A stretch of DNA of 5,569 bases from an uncultured Oscillospiraceae bacterium (GTDB lineage Bacteria > Bacillota > Clostridia > Oscillospirales > Oscillospiraceae). Made by a program: the position numbers and the translations under genes. Below, one piece after another: positions 1 to 5,206 of this stretch. The stretch spans positions 1 to 5,569 of the forward strand of contig CAKTMQ010000104.1 in assembly GCA_934573945.1 (NCBI GenBank), written 5' to 3'. Positions within the stretch are counted from its first letter, which is position 1. Each line of letters opens with the position of its first letter. The notes under the pieces are model-generated. The model was not told the origin of the DNA and did no database searches. It worked only from the letters and a program-made list of their open reading frames with translations.

Positions 1-68
1 CAACTGGACTCGAACCAGTGACCCCCTGCTTGTAAGGCAGGTGCTCTAACCAGCTGAGCTATGCTCCC
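1..68 (-). tRNA. tRNA-Val, anticodon UAC (3' end cut by window edge)
   Basis: Read on the minus strand, this folds as a tRNA. The 5' acceptor strand GGGAGCA begins at 68. It is followed by a D arm (AGCTC...GAGC), an anticodon stem CCTGC/GCAGG around loop CTTACAA (anticodon TAC, reading GTA and other valine codons), a GGGTC-type variable loop, and a T arm ACTGG-TTCGAGT-CCAGT. Only two bases (TG) of the 3' acceptor strand are inside the window. They pair with the CA of the 5' strand, so the gene continues beyond position 1 and whether CCA is encoded cannot be seen. It delivers valine to the ribosome. It has its own promoter at 98-126, giving a short leader of roughly 20 nt, and lies downstream of hslO in the same direction. 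Confidence 0.95.
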
Positions 69-97
69 GTCCTTGCCATCCGTAAACGGCGAATGTT

Positions 98-126
98 ATT
101 ATACTAAACTCACCGCAAACTGTCAA
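98..126 (-). promoter_or_regulatory. Consensus sigma-A promoter for tRNA-Val
   Basis: On the minus strand, TTGACA (126-121) and TATAAT (103-98) both match the consensus exactly and are separated by exactly 17 bases (104-120). Initiation is predicted near 91, about 22 nt before the mature tRNA 5' end at 68. A perfect promoter suits a stable RNA gene and makes the tRNA independent of the hslO operon upstream. T-rich sequence lies just upstream of the -35 on this strand and could act as an UP element. The non-coding gap between the tRNA and hslO (69-164) contains nothing else I can name except the weak terminator candidate. Confidence 0.88.
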
Positions 127-174
127 CAAAAAAATCAAAAATTTTCAAAAATATTTTTGGCGGCTTACAGGCCG
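127..174 (-). terminator. Weak candidate terminator after hslO
   Basis: On the minus strand a 4-bp stem CGGC/GCCG flanks a 6-base loop that contains the hslO stop codon. It is followed by A/T-rich DNA with several T runs, including seven Ts, up to the tRNA promoter. A perfect 14-bp AT palindrome, CAAAAATATTTTTG (146-159), lies within it. The GC stem is short and the T runs do not directly follow it, so termination may be inefficient and some hslO transcripts may read into the tRNA gene. No better terminator is visible between hslO and the tRNA. Confidence 0.3.
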
Positions 175-1040
175 GCGATCAGTGCACGCAGCTGGTCGGC
201 GGAGAAATCGTACACCGCGTCGCAGAACTGGCAGGTCATGCTGCAATGCCCCTGCTCGTCCAGCAGCTGCTGCAGCTCATCCTTACCCAGCGAGATCAGC
301 GCCCGCTCCACCCGCTGGCGGCTGCAGTAGCAGCGGTATGTGACGGGCGACGTCTCCAGAATTTTCAGATCGAAATCCGACATGACCTGCCGCAGCAGAT
401 GTTCGGGATCGTCGTCCTGCTCCAGTATGGCGGAGACGCTGCCGGCAGCCATGATGCCGCCCTCTACCTTGACGATGGTGTCCTCACCGGCACCGGGCAG
501 CAGCTGGATCAGATAGCCGCCGGCTGCCTTGACGCTCTGGTCACGATCCACCAGGACGCCCAGACCGCAGGCGGTAGGGATCTGCTCGGATTCCACGAAA
601 TAGGCGGCCACGTCCTCGGCGATCTCGCCGCCCAGCAGGTCGATGGTGCCCACATACGGCTCCTTCATGTGCAGATCCTTGATGACGGTCAGCGTGCCCT
701 CGTGGCCGACGGCGCCGCCGACGTCCAGCTTGCCGTCACTGCGCAGGGGGAGATCCGTCTGGGGATTGACCACATAGCCCCGGACGTTGCCCTGGTTGTC
801 GGACACGGCCAGCACAGTGCCCAGCGGACCGTTGCCCTTGATCTGCAGGGTCAGGCTGGCGCCACCGTCCTTCAGGGCGTTGCCCATCAGGCTGGCGGCG
901 GAGAGGGTGCGCCCCAGCGCCGCGGTGCCCACCGGCAGCAGTTTGTGGATCTGCCGTGCCCGCTCGGTCAGGTCACGGCTGCAGATAGCGGCGGCCTGTA
1001 CCAGGCCGTCGGATGAAATGGCTCTTACGATTCTGTCCAT
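165..1040 (-). CDS. hslO: Hsp33 family redox-regulated molecular chaperone (HslO)
   Basis: Cytosolic holdase chaperone of 291 aa, a normal length for Hsp33. In this family four cysteines bind zinc in the reduced state. Oxidative stress forms disulfides, releases zinc, and unfolds the linker and C-terminal domain so that the protein binds unfolding clients. The start matches the family (MDRIVRAISSDGLV) and the C-terminal redox switch is intact: C237-x-C239, 30 residues, then C270-x-x-C273, followed by the typical Y-x-F-S ending. An additional cysteine, C266, sits four residues before the CxxC. I chose the ATG at 1040 because AGAAGGAG lies seven bases upstream and the family N-terminus starts there. 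An in-frame ATG at 1064 overlaps the previous stop but has no ribosome binding site. It is the last gene of the three-gene operon, 20 bases after the methyltransferase. Confidence 0.97.
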   Translation of the reverse strand: MDRIVRAISSDGLVQAAAICSRDLTERARQIHKLLPVGTAALGRTLSAASLMGNALKDGGASLTLQIKGNGPLGTVLAVSDNQGNVRGYVVNPQTDLPLRSDGKLDVGGAVGHEGTLTVIKDLHMKEPYVGTIDLLGGEIAEDVAAYFVESEQIPTACGLGVLVDRDQSVKAAGGYLIQLLPGAGEDTIVKVEGGIMAAGSVSAILEQDDDPEHLLRQVMSDFDLKILETSPVTYRCYCSRQRVERALISLGKDELQQLLDEQGHCSMTCQFCDAVYDFSADQLRALIAGL

Positions 1041-1060
1041 AGAATTTTCTCCTTCTGAGA

Positions 1061-1801
1061 TCATTTGCGGATGGCGGTGAAATAGATGCGCTGCTCACCC
1101 TCCCGGGGGGCGCGGCGCACCATGTCGCCATAGGTGCGGATGTGGCCGAAGCCGGCGGCCTCCAGCCATGCGGTCAATGCCTCCACGGTGTACGCCCGCT
1201 GGCGGTGGATTTCCAGATCCCTTGCCCACGCGTCGTCCGGCTGACGGCGGAACAGATCCACGTAGTAGGTGCAGAGTCCCCGGGCATATTCGGTGCGCCA
1301 GACGCAGTAGGTGTCCTCCGTCTCGTCCAGAAATACCTGTCCGTCCAGCCCGGCCAGTTTTTCCACCGTGTTGATGTCAAAAACCAATAGGCCGCCAGGG
1401 GCGACAAACAGGTGCAGCCGGGCAAAGGTGCGCTGTACATCGGCGGGGCGGGTCAGATAGTTGAGACTGTCCAGACAGCAGATAGCGGCATCCACTGTGC
1501 CGTAGAGATCCAGCTTCGGCATGGACTGGTGCAGAAAGATGGGGGGCACACCGGCCACCGTGCCGCTTTTGCTCATGGCGGCGGCCAGCATATCCTCGCT
1601 GTTGTCCACACCGATCAGCTCATAGCCCCGTCCGGTGAGGATCCAGGTCATGGCGCCGGTACCGCAGGCCAGATCCAGCACCGTGTGTACCGGGATCCGG
1701 CTGCGGCGGAACAGCTTTTCGATAAAATCAGCCCGCTTTTCGTACAGTACGTCGCCTGTCAAGGCGTCGTAGCTGGCGGCCAGCGCGTCGTAGGCGCTCA
1801 T
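1061..1801 (-). CDS. Class I SAM-dependent methyltransferase, substrate unknown
   Basis: Predicted cytosolic methyltransferase of 246 aa with a Rossmann-like SAM-binding domain. Motif I is VLDLACGTG (residues 41-49). An acidic residue, D66 in IGVDNS, follows at the position expected to hold the SAM ribose, with DML just after. A hydrophobic strand with CCLDSLNYL and a later PGGLLVFDIN segment complete the usual core order. The N-terminus YDALAASYDAL resembles that of UbiE/small-molecule type methyltransferases, but nothing in the sequence identifies the substrate. The ATG at 1801 forms an ATGA overlap with the stop of the TrpR-like gene. A GGAGG lies only a few bases upstream, inside that gene's last codons, so translation is probably coupled. 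Hsp33 follows after 20 bases. Two adjacent cysteines in the core (AICCLDS) are notable beside a redox chaperone, but I infer no function from them. Confidence 0.9.
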   Translation of the reverse strand: MSAYDALAASYDALTGDVLYEKRADFIEKLFRRSRIPVHTVLDLACGTGAMTWILTGRGYELIGVDNSEDMLAAAMSKSGTVAGVPPIFLHQSMPKLDLYGTVDAAICCLDSLNYLTRPADVQRTFARLHLFVAPGGLLVFDINTVEKLAGLDGQVFLDETEDTYCVWRTEYARGLCTYYVDLFRRQPDDAWARDLEIHRQRAYTVEALTAWLEAAGFGHIRTYGDMVRRAPREGEQRIYFTAIRK

Positions 1802-2142
1802 TCCTCCGACTCCTTCTCGGCCGGGGCTTGCTCCTCCAGATCCTTCATCTTCTCCAGCACACTCTCGTAGCCGCCGGCACCGTAGATCAGACTGCGGTTG
1901 ACCCGGCTGATGGTGGCGCTGGAGGCGCCGGTGCGCTCCAGAATATCGTTGTAGATCATGCCCTGACTCAGCAGGGTGGCCACCTCGTAGCGCTGCTCCA
2001 TAGAGCGCAGCTCCGGAATGGTGCACAGATCCTGAAAGAAGTTATAACACTCCTCCTCGGTTTCCAGCGTCAGGATCGCCTTGTACAGGCGATCGCTCTT
2101 TTCCTTTTTGGCGATTTTGCATTTGGTGGTATGCACGGCCAT
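1798..2142 (-). CDS. yerC: TrpR-like DNA-binding protein, YerC/YecD family
   Basis: Small predicted DNA-binding protein of 114 aa that matches the Bacillota YerC/YecD family, related to the Trp repressor fold. The family core is clear: ECYNFFQDLCTIPEL (31-45), then a stretch like SMEQRYEVATLL (47-58), then a helix-turn-helix centred on IYNDILERTGASSATISRVNR (about 63-83) and the conserved LIYG. The N-terminus is basic (KCKIAKKEK). The C-terminal tail is acidic (LEEQAPAEKESEE) and longer than I would expect for the family. The start at 2142 has AAGGGAGGG about eight bases upstream. It is the first gene of the operon with the methyltransferase and hslO. The biological role of the family is poorly known. 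An autoregulatory role is suggested only by the inverted repeats over its promoter. The symbol reflects family resemblance, not proven orthology. Confidence 0.92.
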   Translation of the reverse strand: MAVHTTKCKIAKKEKSDRLYKAILTLETEEECYNFFQDLCTIPELRSMEQRYEVATLLSQGMIYNDILERTGASSATISRVNRSLIYGAGGYESVLEKMKDLEEQAPAEKESEE

Positions 2143-2194
2143 GGTGTGGTCCCTCCCTTGTAATACCTTCGGTCCCTATATATGGTGACATCTG

Positions 2195-2232
2195 TTACTT
2201 TCGTATTTTAACGCTTTCGCACGTGAAAGTAA
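2195..2232. promoter_or_regulatory. Nested inverted repeats, candidate operator
   Basis: TTACTTTC (2195-2202) and GAAAGTAA (2225-2232) form a perfect 8-bp inverted repeat with a 22-base spacer. A second copy of the half-site, CTTTC (2214-2218), pairs with GAAAG (2225-2229) across six bases, and the CACGTG palindrome (2220-2225) lies at its centre. The elements cover the -35, spacer and predicted start of the minus-strand promoter. They are seen directly in the sequence; their role as an operator, and which protein binds, is inference. The YerC-like protein is the obvious local candidate. Confidence 0.4.
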
Positions 2233-2233
2233 A
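2205..2233 (-). promoter_or_regulatory. Candidate promoter of the yerC-methyltransferase-hslO operon
   Basis: On the minus strand, TTTACT (2233-2228) and TAAAAT (2210-2205) are separated by exactly 17 bases. The -10 matches five of six consensus positions and the -35 four of six. Predicted initiation near 2198 would give a leader of about 55 nt before the yerC start. The -35 overlaps one arm of the inverted repeat at 2195-2232, and the other arm spans the predicted start site. This is the arrangement expected if a repressor binds there. Confidence 0.5.
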
Positions 2234-2316
2234 GGAGCAAAGTGAAAATTTTTTGTGAAGAACGAAAGACGGGAACATTTGGATGGAATTTTTCGTCACA
2301 AAAATAAGAGCGAAAA

Positions 2317-2333
2317 CATAATTATCATATAAT
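2317..2333 (+). promoter_or_regulatory. Candidate -10 region for the serpin operon
   Basis: TATAAT (2328-2333) is a perfect -10 on the plus strand, about 30 bases before the first serpin start. The -35 at 17-base spacing (TAAGAG, 2305-2310) is poor. An overlapping alternative is CATAAT (2317-2322) with GTCACA (2295-2300) at 16-base spacing. Either would be a promoter with a weak -35, consistent with a gene that needs an activator or is modestly expressed. The gap at 2143-2363 is otherwise AT-rich and contains repeated TTTCG/CGAAA motifs. Confidence 0.4.
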
Positions 2334-2363
2334 CAGGCAGCTGGATGCAGGAGGAAAGAGAGA

Positions 2364-3605
2364 ATGAAAAAGATACGAATGATGCTGTGCGGCGTGCTGA
2401 CGGTGCTGATGCTGGCAGGCTGCGGCAGCGGTGCGGCAGGGGAGTGCGCCATCGTGGAGGTCGGCTATCCCACCCGGACGCAGAAAACGGAGGAACGGGT
2501 GGACACCGAGGAGCTGGTGCGGTTCAGCAGTGAGACGGCGGAGGCGATCCTTCCGGTGGGGGAGAACGCCGTGTACTCACCGGTGAGCCTGTATCTGGCG
2601 CTGGGGATGCTGACGGAGCTGACAGAGGGTCGGACAAAGGAACAGGTGACAGAGCTGCTGGGCGTATCCGATAACGAGAGTTTGCGGCAGTGGACGCAGA
2701 GTTTGTGGCGGCAGCTTTACCGCGACGAGAAGGACAGCGCCCTGTGGCTGGGGAATGCAGCGTTCCTCAATGAAACGATGACGCTCCATAAAGAGCCGCT
2801 GGAGGTGCTGGCGGAGGATTATTACGCATCCAGCTATGGCTTGCCTATGGGGACAAGCGCGGCAGACAAGGCCATTGCCGTGTGGCTGGATCAGCAGACC
2901 AACAATCTGCTGACCGACGATACCGGAGCCATCAGGACGGAGAAAAGAGACTTGCTGCGGCTGTATAATACCATATATTATAAGGCGGCGTGGCAGGCCG
3001 AGTTCTTCGGGGGCGCGACGGCGGAGGATATATTCAACGCCGCCGACGGCACGGAGCAGAAAACGGACTTCATGCATATCTCCATCGAGGGAAGCCCTGT
3101 GGCACGGGGAGAGGGCTATCGGCGTGCGTCGCTGTATCTGAAGGACAGCGGCGAGATGACCTTCTATCTGCCGGATGAGGGCGTGACGGTGGAGGAGCTT
3201 TTGCAGCGGGAGAACCTTCTGGGCGAACTGCTGCCAGTGGACGAATGGGTGGTGCAGGTCAACTGGTCGGTGCCCAGGTTTGACATCCACGATTCGCTGA
3301 AGCTGAACGACGCATTGCGGGCGCTGGGGGTCACGGACGCCTTTGATAAAAACAAGGCGGACTTTGCACCGCTGACGAAGCAGCCGGCATATGTGGAGAG
3401 CGTGAATCAGGCGGCGCGGGTGAGGATCGACGAGGAGGGCATAGAAGCCGCCGCTTATACCGAGGTGGACGTGGACGCCGCAGCGGCGCCGCCGCAGGAG
3501 CTGCTTGAGGAGGAGATGAACCTGAATCGGCCGTTCCTGTTTGCCATCTGGAAGGATGGTGCGCCGCTGTTTGTGGGCGCGGTACAGACGATGGAGGGAA
3601 TGTAA
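2364..3605 (+). CDS. Surface lipoprotein serpin (serine protease inhibitor) 1
   Basis: Protein of 413 aa. A lipoprotein signal peptide (basic MKKIRM, hydrophobic core, lipobox LAGC) predicts lipidation at C20 and anchoring on the outer face of the membrane. After a linker of about 30 residues comes a full serpin domain. It includes YSPVSLYLALGMLTELTEGRT, the breach/shutter-region motif LLRLYNTIYYKAAW, the DFMH segment, and the C-terminal signature MNLNRPFLFAI (385-395). The hinge of the reactive-centre loop is E357-E-G-I-E-A-A-A-Y-T366, with P12-P10 alanines and a P8 Thr typical of inhibitory serpins, but Ile at P14 and Tyr at P9. Counting from the hinge puts P1/P1' at A373-A374 in an AAAA run. 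The loop from P14 to the NRPF asparagine is longer than in antitrypsin (28 versus 22 residues), so the scissile bond is uncertain. AGGAGG at 2349-2354 supports the start. It is the first of two serpins, one base apart. The expected mechanism is covalent trapping of a target protease; the target is unknown. Confidence 0.95.
   Translation: MKKIRMMLCGVLTVLMLAGCGSGAAGECAIVEVGYPTRTQKTEERVDTEELVRFSSETAEAILPVGENAVYSPVSLYLALGMLTELTEGRTKEQVTELLGVSDNESLRQWTQSLWRQLYRDEKDSALWLGNAAFLNETMTLHKEPLEVLAEDYYASSYGLPMGTSAADKAIAVWLDQQTNNLLTDDTGAIRTEKRDLLRLYNTIYYKAAWQAEFFGGATAEDIFNAADGTEQKTDFMHISIEGSPVARGEGYRRASLYLKDSGEMTFYLPDEGVTVEELLQRENLLGELLPVDEWVVQVNWSVPRFDIHDSLKLNDALRALGVTDAFDKNKADFAPLTKQPAYVESVNQAARVRIDEEGIEAAAYTEVDVDAAAAPPQELLEEEMNLNRPFLFAIWKDGAPLFVGAVQTMEGM
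2386..2425 (+). repeat. 40-bp direct repeat, copy 1 (signal peptide of serpin 1)
   Basis: These 40 bases, encoding most of the hydrophobic core and the lipobox cysteine of serpin 1, are identical to 3629-3668 in serpin 2. The flanking coding sequence has diverged. The pair marks the gene duplication and could be a site of recombination or gene conversion. Confidence 0.9.
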
Positions 3606-3606
3606 C

Positions 3607-4971
3607 ATGAAACGCATGAGAGCGATATTGTGCGGCGTGCTGACGGTGCTGATGCTGGCAGGCTGCGGTGCGGCAACGGTAGAGAGCGGCTGGCCGGAGC
3701 GAACGGCGCCGGCGGTGGATCTGACGCAGTATACGGTCAGGGAGGCGGCCTACCCGGTCTACCCCGAAGAGCCTCGCTATGAGGACTATTTCAGTGACAA
3801 CGGCGATGACAACTGGGACGATTACGATGCGGCGTACACCGAGTACATGGAGGCGCTGCAAAAAATGGGCAAGGGCGAGCAGCCGGATAGCGGCGCGGTG
3901 CGGCGCTTTGCCGACAGGACGGCGGCGGAGATATTTACCGGACAAGAGAACACGGTCTATTCGCCTATCAGTCTGTATGCGGCGCTGGGAATGCTGACGG
4001 AGATAACGGACGGCGAGACGCGGCGGCAGGTGCTGGATCTGCTGGGCGCTGCCGATACGGAAGCGCTGCGGCGGCAGATCAAAGACCTGTGGATGAGCGT
4101 CTATCGGGACGATGACGCTGTGTGCCGGTTGGCCAATGCCGCATTCCTGCGGGAGAATGCCGCTGTGAAGCAGTCGGCGGCGGACGCGCTGGCGGAGTGG
4201 TACTATGCGTCTTCCTACCGGGTACCCATGGGGACGGAGGCGGCCGACAAGGCTGTTGCCGGCTGGCTGAACCAGCAGACCGGCGGGCTGCTGTCTGAAG
4301 AGACGGGGGATATGCGCACAAAGATGGAGGATCTGCTGCGGCTGTACAATACTATATATTATAAAGCGGGCTGGAAAACCGCCTTCGAGACCGGTCAGAC
4401 GACAACAGATACCTTCACGGCTGCTGACGGCAGCGAGCAGCGGATGGACTTCATGCACCAGACGAAAGCAGGCAGTGTCCTCCGGGGCGAGGGCTATACC
4501 GCTGCGCCTAAGGGACTGGAATGTGGGCGGATGGTGTTCGTGCTGCCGGACGAGGGCGTGACGCCGGAGAGCCTGCTGGCACGGGAAGGGTTTCTGATGG
4601 AGCTGACAGGGGAGTACAGCGGTGCTCAGGTGGTGTGGTCGGTGCCGAAGTTCGATGTGAAGTCGTCTGCTGACCTGATGGATGTCCTGAAGGCGTTGGG
4701 TGTGACGGATGCCTTTGATAGGGAGAAGGCGGACTTCACGCCGCTGACCGACGACGGCGCCGTGGTGGGCAGTGTGATGCAGGCCGCCCGCGTCAGGATC
4801 GACGAGGAGGGCGTGGAGGCTGCGGCCTACACGGAGATTGTGGTGGTGCCCGCGGCGGACCAGGAGCCGTCTGTCATGGTGGAGATGAACCTGAACCGGC
4901 CGTTCCTGTTTGCGATCTTCAGCGACGCCAATGTGCCCCTGTTCGTGGGCACGGTGCAGAGTGTGGCATGA
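3607..4971 (+). CDS. Surface lipoprotein serpin 2 with acidic Tyr-rich N-terminal extension
   Basis: Protein of 454 aa, paralogous to the upstream serpin. The signal peptide is almost the same (16 of the first 20 residues identical), with the lipobox cysteine at C20. Unlike serpin 1, it carries an acidic, tyrosine-rich segment (about residues 49-82, with EDYF, DNGDDNWDDYD and YTEY) between the lipid anchor and the serpin core. Core motifs include VYSPISLYAALGMLTEITDG, LLRLYNTIYYKAGW, MDFMH and the signature MNLNRPFLFAI (427-437). The hinge is E400-E-G-V-E-A-A-A-Y-T409. The loop then reads EIVVVPAADQEPS, unlike serpin 1; counting from the hinge gives P2-P1-P1' as Pro-Ala-Ala (P1 A416), which would suit elastase-like proteases if correct. 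The start at 3607 lies one base after the upstream stop, with GGAGGG at 3593-3598 inside that gene, so the two are co-translated from one message. I rejected the in-frame start at 3541 because it would place 22 residues ahead of the signal peptide. Confidence 0.95.
   Translation: MKRMRAILCGVLTVLMLAGCGAATVESGWPERTAPAVDLTQYTVREAAYPVYPEEPRYEDYFSDNGDDNWDDYDAAYTEYMEALQKMGKGEQPDSGAVRRFADRTAAEIFTGQENTVYSPISLYAALGMLTEITDGETRRQVLDLLGAADTEALRRQIKDLWMSVYRDDDAVCRLANAAFLRENAAVKQSAADALAEWYYASSYRVPMGTEAADKAVAGWLNQQTGGLLSEETGDMRTKMEDLLRLYNTIYYKAGWKTAFETGQTTTDTFTAADGSEQRMDFMHQTKAGSVLRGEGYTAAPKGLECGRMVFVLPDEGVTPESLLAREGFLMELTGEYSGAQVVWSVPKFDVKSSADLMDVLKALGVTDAFDREKADFTPLTDDGAVVGSVMQAARVRIDEEGVEAAAYTEIVVVPAADQEPSVMVEMNLNRPFLFAIFSDANVPLFVGTVQSVA
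3629..3668 (+). repeat. 40-bp direct repeat, copy 2 (signal peptide of serpin 2)
   Basis: Identical over 40 bases to 2386-2425, with copies 1243 bases apart. This is a longer exact match than I see elsewhere between the two serpin genes. It suggests a fairly recent duplication, gene conversion, or strong constraint on the export signal. Confidence 0.9.
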
Positions 4972-4985
4972 GAAGCGGAATGTGT

Positions 4986-5024
4986 GGACGGGAGGGGATC
5001 CGCCTCTCCCGTCCAGAATTTTCT
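4986..5024 (+). terminator. Rho-independent terminator of the serpin operon
   Basis: GGACGGGAG (4986-4994) pairs perfectly with CTCCCGTCC (5006-5014). The stem continues with a G-T and two G-C pairs to a small loop (about 4998-5002). The sequence after the stem is AGAATTTTCT, a short and interrupted T tract. It lies 15 bases after the serpin 2 stop, the right place to end the two-gene transcript. The very GC-rich 12-bp stem compensates for the modest T tract. Confidence 0.78.
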
Positions 5025-5030
5025 GCTGAA

Positions 5031-5120
5031 CGGAGGGCGGGGTATCCCAAGGGTGCCCGCTTCGCGTCATCGCGTTCACCCCATCCCTAGGCCCACTGAC
5101 CGCCTGCTACGGCAGTCAGC
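5031..5120. other. GC-rich block of inverted repeats, function unknown
   Basis: Between the serpin terminator and the A-rich DNA before the rpsJ promoter lies a compact segment of potential hairpins. GCGGG (5037-5041) can pair with CCCGC (5056-5060). GGGTG (5051-5055) can pair with CACCC (5077-5081) around CGCG-TCAT-CGCG (5063-5074). CTGAC-C-GCC can pair with GGC-A-GTCAG (5096-5119) across a 6-base loop. I see no plausible gene on either strand. It could be a dispersed palindromic element or the remnant of a structured RNA; the sequence alone does not decide. Confidence 0.4.
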
Positions 5121-5159
5121 AAAAATACAAAAATTCTTGAAAAAATTTGTGCGTAAAAT

Positions 5160-5192
5160 GGAAAAATCCCCTTGACAACAGGGGGATTTTCC
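5160..5192 (+). terminator. Terminator-like hairpin enclosing the rpsJ promoter -35
   Basis: AAAATCCCC (5163-5171) pairs perfectly with GGGGATTTT (5182-5190). One A bulge and a further GG/CC pair extend the stem to 5160-5192. A T-rich stretch (TTTATTAT) follows on the plus strand, so RNA entering from upstream could terminate here. The 10-base loop (5172-5181) begins with the TTGACA -35 box of the rpsJ promoter. The hairpin is upstream of the predicted rpsJ start and so would not be in that transcript. It may insulate the ribosomal operon from serpin read-through, or act as a DNA site. Confidence 0.55.
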
Positions 5193-5200
5193 TTTATTAT
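5172..5200 (+). promoter_or_regulatory. Strong sigma-A promoter for rpsJ and the S10 operon
   Basis: TTGACA (5172-5177) is a perfect -35 and TATTAT (5195-5200) a near-perfect -10, with an exact 17-base spacer. Initiation is predicted near 5207, giving a leader of about 290 nt. The 45 bases upstream are rich in A runs (5121-5166), which would fit an UP element and a highly expressed ribosomal operon. No other comparably good promoter is visible between the serpin terminator and rpsJ. Confidence 0.87.
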
Positions 5201-5206
5201 ATGTAG

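Noticed and set aside
246..1016. 256-codon open frame on the plus strand
   Set aside because: Antisense to hslO, whose full family sequence is on the minus strand; the frame has no ribosome binding site or recognisable motif.
1041..1064. Upstream ATG for hslO at 1064, overlapping the methyltransferase stop
   Set aside because: No ribosome binding site precedes it, while AGAAGGAG lies directly before the ATG at 1040, where the family N-terminus begins.
3331..5079. 582-codon open frame on the minus strand
   Set aside because: It lies antisense to both serpins and is rich in Arg, His, Pro and Gln, typical of a shadow frame in GC-rich DNA. The plus strand encodes clear serpin motifs with ribosome binding sites.
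4984..5175. 63-codon plus-strand frame after serpin 2
   Set aside because: It reads straight through the terminator hairpin and the rpsJ promoter -35, with no ribosome binding site or conserved motif.
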